From Azospirillum picis (GTDB lineage: Bacteria; Pseudomonadota; Alphaproteobacteria; Azospirillales; Azospirillaceae), in contig NZ_JAGINO010000002.1 of the NCBI RefSeq assembly GCF_017876115.1, positions 124,001 to 188,000 of the forward strand: a stretch of DNA of 64,000 nt, given 5' to 3'. The stretch's first letter is position 1. Every line of letters starts with the position of its first letter. Shown one piece after another: positions 25,301-33,478 of the stretch. Under the pieces are notes generated by a model, which was not told the origin of the DNA, did not search any database, and saw only the letters and a program-made list of their open reading frames with translations. The translations under genes and the position numbers were made by a program.

Positions 25301-27819
25301 GCGTACTGCGTCCATGCCTGAGTGTCGGCAATCTGTTCCTGAAGCTTCACCCACTCCGCGATCTGATCCGAGGTCGCGGACTTCGCCATGTCCTGCGCCT
25401 GCTGCTGGATCTGAAGCGAACGCAGGGTGCGGGTGCGGACAGGTTCCGCCTGCCCCATCAGCGCAAGCTCCTGCCGGGCATAGTCGAGGCTCTGCCGGGC
25501 ATTGCGCAGGGACTCCTCGCCCTGGGTGCGCCTCTGCGCCTGCACGCCCCGCTTGGATACGTCGTCATAGGCACCGGCCAAGCCGCGCAGGGTCTTCGCC
25601 AGCTCCGCCGCCCCTTCTTCCTCCGCCACCTGGGCGGCAGCCAGGATGCCGGACGTCTGGGCCGCAACCTGCGCCTGCCGTTCGGCTTCGGCCTGGGCAG
25701 CGGCCCCCAGCTTGGCCGCATCCGCAACCTTCTCCTGTGCCTCCGCTTGCTCGGTCAGATCGGCCACGGCCTTGGCGGCATCGGCTGCGGTCGACGACGC
25801 AGCATTCAGCAGGTTCTGCCGGGTGAGTTCGGCGACGCTGACGGCAGCGTTGCCGGCAGCAGCAGCCTGGGCATCGTTGGCGGCCTTCTGCCGCAGTGCC
25901 GCCGCCTCACCCTGCCCATAGGCAGCAGCCAGCAGGATGTTGCCCTGAGTGGCCAGCGACATGCTGTGCAGTTCGTCGCCATAGGCGGTCGACAGCTGCA
26001 ACAGCGCTTCCTTGCGGCGCAGGATGCGGATGTCTTCAGCATCCTGCCCGGACAGCTTCTTCTCGCGGATTTCGTCTTCGGCGCGCATCGACGCCATTTC
26101 GAGCGTGCGGGCGGCTTGGCTGCCGCCCATCGCCTTCGCCAGACGCTCATAGGCGGCGGTCTGCTCGTCCACATACTGGACGGCCTTTTCATCCTGTTTC
26201 CCGCCGGCACTAGCTGCACCGGCTGACGTGCCAGCGACCCGCACCGGGGCCTTGGACAGCTCCGTCACCAGCCGGCCCTGCGCCGCCTTCAGCTGCTGTT
26301 CGAGGTCGGCAAGCTGCTTGTCCAAATCGGACCCGTCCGTGGTGCCGAACAGCAGCGATTTGAGGCTCAGATTGAGATAGGTCTCACCGTCACCCTTGGC
26401 GGCGTCGCGGGTGGCGATGCTCTTCTTCACCGCCGCAATCCGCGTCTCGATGTCGGCGACTTGCTCCTTCGGGGTGCTGGTGACCGCCGCCGCCATCCGG
26501 GTGACGGCTCCGGAGACCCCGGTGATCATCTCCATGACCGGACGGCTCTGCGCCACCGCATCCATGAAGGCATTCCAGCCGATGCCCAGGTCGCGGAAGG
26601 CCTGTTCAGCCGGCGACATGGATTGCTGCCGCAGCCCGTCGAAGCGACGGTGCAGGGCCTCCAAGGCGATGCCCAGCGCCTGGGCCTGCTGCCCATGCTC
26701 CGCCATCGCGCGGACGGCCTTCAGCTCGTCCGACGTCAGGAAGCCGATTTCGTCCTGAAGCTTCTTGATGGCGGGATAGCCCTCGGTCGCGAGCGAGCCG
26801 AGCTGCTTCACCATCTCGTCCACCGGCTTGCCCATGCCGGCGGCCATGTCATTGCCGATGCCGGCAATCTCCCTGCCCATGGTGGCGGACAGGCCGCGGG
26901 TGGAGGAGATCACCTTGACAGCAGCGTCCGACTCGTCCTTGCCCGCGCCGTCCGCATACATCGACTTGGCAAGGTCGCGCAGCTGCGCCGCGGTGGATTG
27001 CGCCTCCGTCCCATAGGCCTTGGTGGTGACCGACAGGCTGCGCAGCTGACCTTCGATGCCGACAGCCCGCGAGGTGACCAGCGCCAGCCCGGCCGCCAGC
27101 GTCGCACCAGCGGCAATGGTCAGGCCGATGGGCGACAGCATCAGCGCCATGGCGCGGCTGACGCCGCCAACAGCCGACGTGGCCTGTGGCCCCTGCTGAA
27201 TGAGCACGATTAGGGGGTTTTGCCCACCAGCCAGCGACACGAAAACGTCTTGGATCTGATAGGAAAGATTCGCCATTTCATGGGCAGCCAGCTTGGTCTT
27301 GCCGGTGGACTGTTCCAGCAGCCCATGTTGCTCGCGAAGCGCTTTGCTCAGGTTGCGGTGCTGCGCCTCGCTCAGCGTGACGCCCTGCACCCCGCCGGAC
27401 AGAGCCTTGTCCAGCAGCGCCTGACCATCGGTCACCTTGCGTTCGGCGGCGGCGGTCTTATCGAGGCTATCGACCAGAGCGCGCAGGGCATCCGCTTCCT
27501 TACGGGCGGCGATGGCCGCCGGATCGTAGGCATCCCGCGCGGCCTTCAGCAGCGCGTTGGCCCGCTCGCGCGACACCCCCATTTCGTCGACGGCACGCTT
27601 CAGCAGCTTCTCATCGTCGGCGAGCTTGCGAGTCGCACGGGACACCGGGTCGAGCCGGCCTTCCAGCGCTTCGAACGAGCGGCGCAGCCGGTCCACCGGG
27701 GCATTGTCGTTGACGACGCCCCTGATGGTGACGCCCAGGTCTTCCAGCTTCTTCCGGACCGCGTCAAGGTTGTCCGCCTCGACGCCGATGCGGACGCTGA
27801 CCTTCTTCTGTGCTGCCAC
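22312..27819 (-). CDS. Tail tape measure protein
   Basis: The longest gene in the prophage (1835 residues), as expected for a tape measure whose length sets tail length. The N-terminus is coiled coil (VSVRIGVEADNLDAVRKKLE). The lambda gpH-type domain carries LSYQIQDVFVSLAGGQNPLI and VLIQQGPQATSAVGGVSRAM. Then come long helical stretches, a Gly/Ala-rich hydrophobic middle (GVIGGIGGSLIGNATGSKAA) and a coiled end. A GTG at 27819, two bases after the upstream stop, is the start. The open frame extends 90 codons further but overlaps another gene in non-coding style. Confidence 0.93.
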   Translation of the reverse strand: MAAQKKVSVRIGVEADNLDAVRKKLEDLGVTIRGVVNDNAPVDRLRRSFEALEGRLDPVSRATRKLADDEKLLKRAVDEMGVSRERANALLKAARDAYDPAAIAARKEADALRALVDSLDKTAAAERKVTDGQALLDKALSGGVQGVTLSEAQHRNLSKALREQHGLLEQSTGKTKLAAHEMANLSYQIQDVFVSLAGGQNPLIVLIQQGPQATSAVGGVSRAMALMLSPIGLTIAAGATLAAGLALVTSRAVGIEGQLRSLSVTTKAYGTEAQSTAAQLRDLAKSMYADGAGKDESDAAVKVISSTRGLSATMGREIAGIGNDMAAGMGKPVDEMVKQLGSLATEGYPAIKKLQDEIGFLTSDELKAVRAMAEHGQQAQALGIALEALHRRFDGLRQQSMSPAEQAFRDLGIGWNAFMDAVAQSRPVMEMITGVSGAVTRMAAAVTSTPKEQVADIETRIAAVKKSIATRDAAKGDGETYLNLSLKSLLFGTTDGSDLDKQLADLEQQLKAAQGRLVTELSKAPVRVAGTSAGAASAGGKQDEKAVQYVDEQTAAYERLAKAMGGSQAARTLEMASMRAEDEIREKKLSGQDAEDIRILRRKEALLQLSTAYGDELHSMSLATQGNILLAAAYGQGEAAALRQKAANDAQAAAAGNAAVSVAELTRQNLLNAASSTAADAAKAVADLTEQAEAQEKVADAAKLGAAAQAEAERQAQVAAQTSGILAAAQVAEEEGAAELAKTLRGLAGAYDDVSKRGVQAQRRTQGEESLRNARQSLDYARQELALMGQAEPVRTRTLRSLQIQQQAQDMAKSATSDQIAEWVKLQEQIADTQAWTQYANDVQATSKEIASSISENVYDGFTDPDKAVSVVDFFKSIFKRIAVAALEANIVLPIVTQVVGSVPSLFGIQTPTGASGAAAQVSGSGSMFSNASTLISAGRSGLSLFSGGAGLSATQAAGSFATSSMGQALGLSQSAAGLVPEAAASDMMLTSSGNALVSGAGTIGAAMPYGVIGGIGGSLIGNATGSKAAGALSGAALGAGSAGIGAGIWGLSAVGGPWGIAAAAIISGIMAALGTQKPSVGPNTSGNVTLDGKGGFRTDAALADNGADAAQMQQVTDAVATAMNAVVVGIGGRVTGGDGLNTGLLQYFAKDDKWYVTPQVGDNAGQRAEFGSQDEAIQYYMRESLKGLIGTGQLTGANDDVKTALGTSKATTAEDLASDLGFAATFRDQFDALNASMDPVSNQIKTFTEQAKELGEQVKTNITDWRDKASELGLATNEELTAAARKGIEAMMGIGKVAEPLRGVAAVTKQAEIEFEAFRPALEALGYTAADVTDMAVRYTQKAVDAYNKTIGLVQQQGAASIEQLVDPLYKMDAIDRLSSLGLDETSGVILDLARSITGVEDAARKGTLTIDDVRGAYVDVADAYVQGYLTADQLTTAVGYLTQAWADNTTVTESVTKSLSDFRSSLSSVLSSALSTAQAAATQWSGLVDKIKSSRLSLALGEYSALDPGQQLAVAQQNWVDTLTKAQAGDIAAVEALADAGEAFLKADRTVNASANPEVYYKVQAGLSSVETVAQRQLSAAQRQVNYLSSIDSSLKSLDATAARESKLSSLLASGRSWGAPESVATNLQIAMETDFAGNFGTGDLNGRSDAWIFSQPESVKEKVRQIMRANGQAWRINFETGGIVGGYEGGGLVGNGVWGRDSVLARYARGGMIALAGGEGVLTAPATAAIGADVVDYINRNHALPSNDRFPPSNVVSLRPPPRVFGGGPDSTAAAFDRLAAKIDRLAAAVELADSRAGGQRAAIGADLKAELESVRDDLAELPRRIAGAMPK

Positions 27820-27821
27820 GG

Positions 27822-28481
27822 CTACCGCCCGAGGATGTTGGAGAGGTTGGACGCGAGTTGGGCTTCGGCCGCGCGGGTGGCGGCACTGATGTCCAGCAGC
27901 TTCCGGCCGCGCACCCGGCGCACCAGCAGGAAGAGCGGGATGGAGGTGGCACGGCCCACGCCGCCACGGGCAAGGCGGTCGCCGCGGGCCTTGCCTTCGG
28001 CGACCAGCAGCGCCCGTGCGCCGTTCCCGATGGGGATGAAGCGCAGGGTCCCGCCGAAGTGGGACTCCGCCGCCGCCACGTTCGACCACTTGGCAGGCAC
28101 CAAGCTGGCGCGGCGGCTATCCGGCCGCTGCTCCATCTTGTCGAACCCCAGCTCCTTGGCCGCAGCCAGGGGGATGGCCAGCCATTTGGAGCCGCGTGCG
28201 GTGATGGTCTCGCCGCTGTCGAAGGCGTCATGCAGGCGAGTGGCCTTGGAAAAGACGAGACCGGCCGGACGCAGGGTGCGGCGGCCGGTCTTCGGGTACA
28301 GCTCCAGCCGCCACGCCTTCTCCAGCCCGCTGCCAAGCCCGGCCGCACGGGTCTGCCGGCGCAGCTCAGTCTGAAGGGCCTCAGACGCTGACCGCACCGC
28401 CGCCCGCGCGGCGTCGGCGATGTCGTCGAAGCCGGCGTTCACCAGATCCTTCACGTCACCGGAGAGACGGCCGACGATCAT
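27822..28481 (-). CDS. Tail assembly-region protein (DUF6441-like?)
   Basis: A 219-residue basic protein between the tail chaperones and the tape measure. It has AARAAVRSASEALQTELRRQ, TRAAGLGSGLEKAWRLELYP and RRTLRPAGLVFSKATRLHDA. The repeated 'AGLG..L..AWR' pattern resembles the DUF6441 proteins of alphaproteobacterial phages, from memory. It probably serves in tail assembly. It overlaps the GT reading frame end by four bases. Confidence 0.7.
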   Translation of the reverse strand: MIVGRLSGDVKDLVNAGFDDIADAARAAVRSASEALQTELRRQTRAAGLGSGLEKAWRLELYPKTGRRTLRPAGLVFSKATRLHDAFDSGETITARGSKWLAIPLAAAKELGFDKMEQRPDSRRASLVPAKWSNVAAAESHFGGTLRFIPIGNGARALLVAEGKARGDRLARGGVGRATSIPLFLLVRRVRGRKLLDISAATRAAEAQLASNLSNILGR

Positions 28482-29478
28482 GACGGCTCGCGCGCCAGCA
28501 GTTCGGCTTCGGCTTGGCTCATGATGGCGAAGGCGTCCATCATAATGGCGGCCTGATCCCCAACACCACCGGCCTCCGGCAGGTGCCCGGTGACAGGCAC
28601 CACGCCCTGCGCCATGCCGCCGATGCGCCCGGCATGCGGCTGGTAGGCGCGCCAGAGCTGGACCATGTCAAAGTGATCCTCCGTCAGATCGAGACGGGGG
28701 TTTCGGCGGAAATGCTCGCCGAAGAGGACCCATCCCGCTTCGCCGGCAAGCTCTTCGACGCCGTCTTGGTAGGCTTCCGGCTGGAGGCTGACCGCGACGG
28801 CGATACGAAGTTTTTTTCCTGATCCTTCGACGGGCGCATCAGCCCCATGATCTTGAAGCCCACCGCGCGCAGCTCGTCTTCGTCGAGGTGGGACAGCGTC
28901 TCGTCGGTGGTGAGATCGCGGCGGCGGACGAAGGGAGCGGCGGAACCATCCTTGGCCTTCACCCCCTCCCAGCCCAGCAGGAAATGCTGGCAGGCGACGA
29001 TGGGCGCGACCGACAGCCAGAATTCGCGGTCACCTTCCATGGCGGCATAGCGCCCGCCAGCCGCACGAGCGAGGCGGGTGATTGCTTCCAGCCCGTCCAG
29101 CGCGTCGGGGTCAACGTCGCCTTGGGCGGAGGCTTCAACCTCGTCGATCAGCTCCAGCAAGGTATCGAGGTTATAGGGGTTCACCTCGCGCAGGTCTTCG
29201 CGGAGTGCCCGGTACAGCTCGGCATCGCCGGGGTAGGTTGCGCCGGCCGCGCGCAGGTCGCGACGGAAGCTGGCACGCTGGAAATGGCTCGGGACGGCCA
29301 ACCGGAAGACCGGCTGATCCGGATTTGCGTCGAGCTGCGCTTGCACGGCGTCGATCAGCCGGGCAAAGCCCTCGGCCAGCTCCGGGGTTTCAGCCCTGGC
29401 CTGCAACCCGGTCAGAGTCTCGATCTGGTCGCGAAGCGGGGTAAAGGTGATCACGTTTTTGGTCGAAACAGGCAGCAT
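28478..29478 (-). CDS. Tail assembly chaperone GT, made by -1 frameshift
   Basis: The fusion product of the G frame and the T frame. Ribosomes read in the G frame to AAC ending at 28810, slip back one base on A-AAA-AAC (28810-28816) and continue with KLRIAVAVSLQPEAYQDGVE to the stop at 28478, giving about 333 residues. The T part (110 residues, ending SQAEAELLAREPS) has no ribosome site of its own, and its frame is open from the slip site on. In lambda the GT product recruits tail tube subunits to the tape measure. Confidence 0.8.
28684..29478 (-). CDS. Tail assembly chaperone G
   Basis: The zero-frame product (264 residues, MLPVSTKNVITFTPLRDQIE). It is helical with LTGLQARAETPELAEGFARL and FWLSVAPIVACQHFLLGWEG. 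The last 40 residues after DQEKNF look low-complexity and out of character (SRSASSRKPTKTASKSLPAK), as expected if most selection acts on the shifted frame. It lies between tail tube and tape measure genes, the conserved chaperone position. Confidence 0.8.
   Translation of the reverse strand: MLPVSTKNVITFTPLRDQIETLTGLQARAETPELAEGFARLIDAVQAQLDANPDQPVFRLAVPSHFQRASFRRDLRAAGATYPGDAELYRALREDLREVNPYNLDTLLELIDEVEASAQGDVDPDALDGLEAITRLARAAGGRYAAMEGDREFWLSVAPIVACQHFLLGWEGVKAKDGSAAPFVRRRDLTTDETLSHLDEDELRAVGFKIMGLMRPSKDQEKNFVSPSRSASSRKPTKTASKSLPAKRDGSSSASISAETPVSI
28810..28816 (-). promoter_or_regulatory. -1 ribosomal frameshift site A-AAA-AAC
   Basis: On the - strand a run of seven A followed by C gives A|AAA|AAC in the G reading phase, one of the most slippery heptamers in bacteria. 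The phase of the downstream open frame is exactly -1. Confidence 0.82.
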
Positions 29479-29603
29479 CGTGACGATCCTCTGTCGGTGA
29501 GGGGTGGGTGCGGGCGGTGCCGACATCACCGCCCGCTGGCGCACGACGGCGCCCCGCCGGCCGGAGCCGACTGGTTACCCGGTGCCGGCCGGGGTCGCGG
29601 GGG

Positions 29604-30758
29604 TCAGTAGAGGCAGACGAAGGCGCCCGCATCCTGTCCTTTGCAGGCGAACTGATGGGTGCTGGCCACCAAGCCGTTGCGGTCGCCCGGCTGAAGGTTG
29701 GTGTAGAAGGCGGCCGGGATGGTGACGCCGATCCGGTTGCCGGCCACCGTGCCGTAGCTGGCATGAATGACCTGCTGGGTACCGGCCCGAAGCGCCGCCA
29801 TGCTGTCGCGGGTGGCGACCAGCGTTTCCAGCGGGTCGCAGCTACCCGTCATATTGCGCGCGGTGACGACGGAGGGGTCGAAGCCCTCCACAGCGTTCGG
29901 GTTGTCCGGGTTGGTCATCTCGTTGCCGAAATCGATCGACAACGACGCCATGGCCGAGACCACACGGTTGACCAGCGCCTTGCCGGCCTTCCAGACCGGC
30001 GGACGGGTGGCATCATAGACGAGCCCGGCCGGCACATTGGCGTCGGTCTTGCTGACGAACATGCCGGTGAAGGTGAAGCTGATCCGGCCGATGTTGCCGC
30101 TGGTCAGCTTCACCGTCGCGTTGCCCCGGCAGCCGGCGACGATATACTTCAGCCCATCCTGGAAGAAGTGGAAGGTCAGCGACGGGATGGAGACCGACGC
30201 CGGCTTGTAGACCACATTCACCGGCACCTGATAGCTGGTGCCGACCGACAGCGCTGTGCCGAACTGGTCGGTCAGGGTCGCCAGCTTGCCGGCGGTATAG
30301 TCGGACACGAACGACGTCGCTCCGGCCGCCGGGTTGCCGGTCAGCAGCAGAGGCATGCCGCGATAGGCTTGCGCCGTGCCGCTGGCCCCGGCACCCAAGG
30401 TCAGGCTGGTGGGAGTGCCGGCGGTAGCGGCTTCAGCAGCGGCCGGGACTGCGGCGGCAGTGATCACCTCCGCCCAGGCGGCGGCCTTCATCAGCTTCCC
30501 CCACTCGGGCGGCGTGCCGGGGGTGCCGGAGCCCTTCAGCAGGACGTCGAAGGTCAACTGAACCGTCATGCCGCCGCTGATCGGGCCTTGACCGTCGAGG
30601 CTGCCGGTCACCTCGCTGGTCTGGACGGTGTTGGGGTTGAAGCTGATCTGCGGATTTTCGACCAAGACCGCATCGGTGCCGGCCACTGGGGCGGCATCCA
30701 CTCCTTCGGTGGTCTCGATCTTCGCCAGCAGGGCGGCGTTGCGGGAGCGCATGGCCAT
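29604..30758 (-). CDS. Major tail (tube) protein
   Basis: A 384-residue tube protein: MAMRSRNAALLAKIETTEGV, DGQGPISGGMTVQLTFDVLL, PASVSIPSLTFHFFQDGLKY and NIGRISFTFTGMFVSKTDAN. The start, with an 'ETTEGVDAAP' turn and a central Ala-rich insert, is typical of siphophage tail tube proteins. Many copies stack into the non-contractile tail. The C-terminal extension may be surface-exposed. Confidence 0.88.
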   Translation of the reverse strand: MAMRSRNAALLAKIETTEGVDAAPVAGTDAVLVENPQISFNPNTVQTSEVTGSLDGQGPISGGMTVQLTFDVLLKGSGTPGTPPEWGKLMKAAAWAEVITAAAVPAAAEAATAGTPTSLTLGAGASGTAQAYRGMPLLLTGNPAAGATSFVSDYTAGKLATLTDQFGTALSVGTSYQVPVNVVYKPASVSIPSLTFHFFQDGLKYIVAGCRGNATVKLTSGNIGRISFTFTGMFVSKTDANVPAGLVYDATRPPVWKAGKALVNRVVSAMASLSIDFGNEMTNPDNPNAVEGFDPSVVTARNMTGSCDPLETLVATRDSMAALRAGTQQVIHASYGTVAGNRIGVTIPAAFYTNLQPGDRNGLVASTHQFACKGQDAGAFVCLY

Positions 30759-30770
30759 GACGGAGACTCC

Positions 30771-30974
30771 TTACTCGGCCGTCGACGCGGGCGCGGACGG
30801 CGCTTCGGCGGCGGGCCGGCGGCCCTTGGTAGCGGGGGTGCGGGTAGACGCGGCGGCTTCGGCGGCCTTGCGCTCTTCCTCGGTCAGGTTGACGAGCTGA
30901 TCGCCGTCGCGAAGCTCGAAGCTGTGGGCAGGCGTCGGCGCCACCGCCGCCGCCCGATGGGCCGGGATGTCCAT
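30771..30974 (-). CDS. Small hypothetical phage protein
   Basis: A 67-residue protein, MDIPAHRAAAVAPTPAHSFE, with LRDGDQLVNLTEEERKAAEA and an Ala/Pro-rich basic end. It lies between the tail terminator and tail tube genes. No family is recognised. The Ala-rich tail suggests a disordered accessory protein. Confidence 0.6.
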   Translation of the reverse strand: MDIPAHRAAAVAPTPAHSFELRDGDQLVNLTEEERKAAEAAASTRTPATKGRRPAAEAPSAPASTAE

Positions 30975-31001
30975 GGATGCTCTCCGGTTGGGGGAAAAGG
31001 G

Positions 31002-31466
31002 TCAGGGGGCCGCGGTATAGGGGTCGCCGGGCCGGGTCCAGAATTCGACGGCGAAGGCGAAGAAGACGTCACCCAGCCCGCCGACGCCCTCGCCGTCAGC
31101 TTCGTCCTGATCGGCTTCGGTCAGGTTGGTGTCGACGGCGATGCCGCCCAAGGTCGGATCGGCCTCGACGGCGCGCAGGATGGCGGCCCCCAGGTCGACG
31201 CCCTGCCGGTGCAGCTCGGCATCCGACGCGTTGTTCTTCAGGAAGGCGGTGACCGTGATCCGCTCGACGTTGCGGGTCACCGCAGCGCTTTCCTGATCGG
31301 ACGATACGGGCGATGCCTTCATCACCAGCGCCGGCAGCTTGCCGTCCGGCACTGGTTTGCGCAGCCCCCGATAGACGGTGATCACGCCCGGCAGGTTGGC
31401 GGCCACCACCATGCCCAGGCGCGCCTCGAAGGCCGTCAGCACCTGTTCGCGAATCGATGTCGGCAT
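31002..31466 (-). CDS. Tail terminator-like protein
   Basis: A 154-residue protein with the alpha-beta pattern of tail terminators: MPTSIREQVLTAFEARLGMV, PGVITVYRGLRKPVPDGKLP, RNVERITVTAFLKNNASDAE and FFAFAVEFWTRPGDPYTAAP. It resembles lambda gpU/gpZ-region proteins by order and fold. The start overlaps the upstream stop by one base (TGATG). It probably ends tube growth and joins the tail to the head. Confidence 0.7.
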   Translation of the reverse strand: MPTSIREQVLTAFEARLGMVVAANLPGVITVYRGLRKPVPDGKLPALVMKASPVSSDQESAAVTRNVERITVTAFLKNNASDAELHRQGVDLGAAILRAVEADPTLGGIAVDTNLTEADQDEADGEGVGGLGDVFFAFAVEFWTRPGDPYTAAP

Positions 31467-31771
31467 CACTTCAGCTCCAGCCGCCACAGCAGCCGGTCCG
31501 CATCCGGCTGGCTGGTCTTGTCGATGACGAAGACGTCCGCGCCGATGGCCAAGGTGCCTTCGATTTCCATCAGCGGCACTTCCGACACGCGCACTTCTGC
31601 GATCCGGGCGGGGGTGGTCACACCGCTGCCGCCGGACCGCCAGTCGCGGTCGCCTTCGGACAAGACCGCACGGCATGACGCCACCGGGGCACCGGATGGC
31701 GGCGTGTAGATGGCCGGGCGGCCCCAGACCTGAGCCACCGAAGCGTGAAGAACCGAATCGAGGTCAATCAT
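31466..31771 (-). CDS. Head-tail joining protein (gpFII-like)
   Basis: A 101-residue protein beginning MIDLDSVLHASVAQVWGRPA, with YTPPSGAPVASCRAVLSEGD, VRVSEVPLMEIEGTLAIGAD and ADRLLWRLELK at the end. Size, place after the capsid and the pattern 'P.L..GD..V.......V...PQPD..RL.W.L.L' match FII-type connectors that form the head-tail interface. Confidence 0.75.
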   Translation of the reverse strand: MIDLDSVLHASVAQVWGRPAIYTPPSGAPVASCRAVLSEGDRDWRSGGSGVTTPARIAEVRVSEVPLMEIEGTLAIGADVFVIDKTSQPDADRLLWRLELK

Positions 31772-31843
31772 TGCAGACAGTCTCCCGATGCGCGACGGGC
31801 GGCCCCGGGGCCGCCCGTCGCGCATGGTCGAGGTGATGCCGGA

Positions 31844-32059
31844 TCAGCCGAGCAGATCGGCCTTGGGGTCGGGTCCGGCCTCGGCTCCGACTTCGGACTC
31901 CGGCACCGCATCCGGATCGGGCACAACCCGCTTGGCGGCACCGCGCTTGACCAGGGCAGCCGCTTCGGCGTCCGGCAGCTCCACCGTCTTGCCGGGCAGC
32001 ACGGTGACCTGTTCCTTCTTCACCACCGCGACGATGGTGTTGACGGCGACGATCTTCAT
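31844..32059 (-). CDS. Small phage protein after the capsid gene
   Basis: A 71-residue protein, MKIVAVNTIVAVVKKEQVTV then LPGKTVELPDAEAAALVKRG. The short beta start and the 'V.V.PG..V.L.D.EA..LV..G.A' pattern is common in small proteins encoded between phage capsid and connector genes. Function is unknown. It is coupled to the capsid gene by TGATG. Confidence 0.7.
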   Translation of the reverse strand: MKIVAVNTIVAVVKKEQVTVLPGKTVELPDAEAAALVKRGAAKRVVPDPDAVPESEVGAEAGPDPKADLLG

Positions 32060-33087
32060 CAGAGCACCTGCGCGGCCAGAGAGGCGTTGACGTTGGTCGG
32101 CACCATCAGCGGCGCCGACTGCATCAGCAGCTGGCGGATGGCCGGGTCTTTCTCCACCCAGCTCTTGGGGAAGTAGGGCAGCGCCTGCAAGCCGGCCTCG
32201 TCATCCCGGATCGCCCCGAAGGCGCGCACGCCCTCGACGCCCACACCGGTCAGCACCACGGTGCCAGCCGGCCACATGGAGTGCTCGGCCCCCTGCTCGT
32301 CCTCATACCAGGACGAGTAGACGAAGACGTTGAAGCCGTCGACCTGCCCCATGAACTGCCCGCCTTCGACCGGCGCGTTCATCGCTCCGGTGTTGAGGCT
32401 GACCGCCTGATCCTTCCATTGCTTGAGCTTTTCGACCACGGCCGGGTCCTTGCGGAACACCTTCCAGACGTCGACGCCCATGATCAGGTCGGTGGGCATC
32501 GACCCCGACTTCTGCAGGACGAGCAACGCCCAGTCCTGAAGGTTGTCGAGGATGGCCGCCGCCGACTGGCCCCAGCGGGCGGTGCCCGACAGCGTCACCG
32601 TCAGCGAGCCGTCGCGGCCGAAGTTGACCACGACCGACGGGTACAGCTCGCCCACCACGGTGACGCTGCCGGTGGTCAGCGCCGATGTCGCCATCCATTC
32701 GAAGCGGCGGGTCAGCATGTCGGTCTGGTCTTCCAGATCCTCCACCAGCAGCAGGCGCATGCGGTCGGCCGGGGCCAGCACGGCACCGCCGATGGCCTCG
32801 CCCACAGTGCGCTTCAGGGCACGGTTCGGGTTGAAGCTGCGACGGTCCTTGGTATAGGCCGGCTTGAAGGTGTTGGTGGTGTAACCCTGCGACGCCACGA
32901 CCTTGCCGGCCACCATCGGCGACACGAAGGGGGCGAGACGGCGGCGGCGGGTGATCAGGTCGAAGGCGATTTCCTCGGTCGTGGACCGGGTTTCGCTGGT
33001 GAAGTAGCGGTCCAGCAGGAAGGACGGCGGCGTCTTGACCTGACGCACGACACCGGCCAGCACCGCGGTGGAGAAGATATCGACCAT
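32059..33087 (-). CDS. Major capsid protein (lambda gpE-type)
   Basis: A 342-residue capsid protein of the gpE family (HK97 fold). Marks are PPSFLLDRYFTSETRSTTEE, IAFDLITRRRRLAPFVSPMV, RLLLVEDLEDQTDMLTRRFE and LYPSVVVNFGRD. Length is close to lambda gpE (341). It is preceded by the decoration protein gene, as in lambda (D-E). It forms the icosahedral shell. Confidence 0.93.
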   Translation of the reverse strand: MVDIFSTAVLAGVVRQVKTPPSFLLDRYFTSETRSTTEEIAFDLITRRRRLAPFVSPMVAGKVVASQGYTTNTFKPAYTKDRRSFNPNRALKRTVGEAIGGAVLAPADRMRLLLVEDLEDQTDMLTRRFEWMATSALTTGSVTVVGELYPSVVVNFGRDGSLTVTLSGTARWGQSAAAILDNLQDWALLVLQKSGSMPTDLIMGVDVWKVFRKDPAVVEKLKQWKDQAVSLNTGAMNAPVEGGQFMGQVDGFNVFVYSSWYEDEQGAEHSMWPAGTVVLTGVGVEGVRAFGAIRDDEAGLQALPYFPKSWVEKDPAIRQLLMQSAPLMVPTNVNASLAAQVL

Positions 33088-33101
33088 GGAAGAGCCCTTT
33101 C

Positions 33102-33464
33102 TCAGGACAGGGGCTTGACGATCAGGATGCCGACGTCCCGCAGCGGGGCGAAGGCGGTGGCGTAGCTGTGGCCGGTGCCATAGGTCAGCGCGTCATCGCC
33201 GAAGGTGCCGCTCATGTAGGCGACCGTGGCGGTATCGGCGGCACCGGCATCGGTGGCTTCGGCCAGGATCAAGTCCGGGGTCTGGCTGCCGTCGCTGGCC
33301 CCGGCCAGACTGAGCACGTACTTGCCGGATGCGGTGATCTTGCCGAGCACCGCCCCGCGCGGCAGGGTCTGGCCGGACGCCAGGGTGATGCCCTTGGCCG
33401 GGAACGGCCCTTCGACCTGCAAACGGTCGGGGGTGAAGGATTCGCTGGTGAAGCTGGCGGGCAT
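33102..33464 (-). CDS. Head decoration protein (gpD-like)
   Basis: A 120-residue protein with FTPDRLQVEGPFPAKGITLA, LPRGAVLGKITASGKYVLSL and ADTATVAYMSGTFGDDALTY, the pattern of lambda gpD-type trimers that clamp the expanded shell. It precedes the capsid gene by 14 bases. Confidence 0.88.
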   Translation of the reverse strand: MPASFTSESFTPDRLQVEGPFPAKGITLASGQTLPRGAVLGKITASGKYVLSLAGASDGSQTPDLILAEATDAGAADTATVAYMSGTFGDDALTYGTGHSYATAFAPLRDVGILIVKPLS

Positions 33465-33478
33465 GGGGCTGCGCTCCT

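Noticed and set aside
29508..31709. A 733-codon + strand frame opposite the tail tube and connector genes
   Set aside because: It crosses several well-supported - strand phage genes and reads as low-complexity Gly/Arg/Val/Asp/Gln. It is an antisense shadow.
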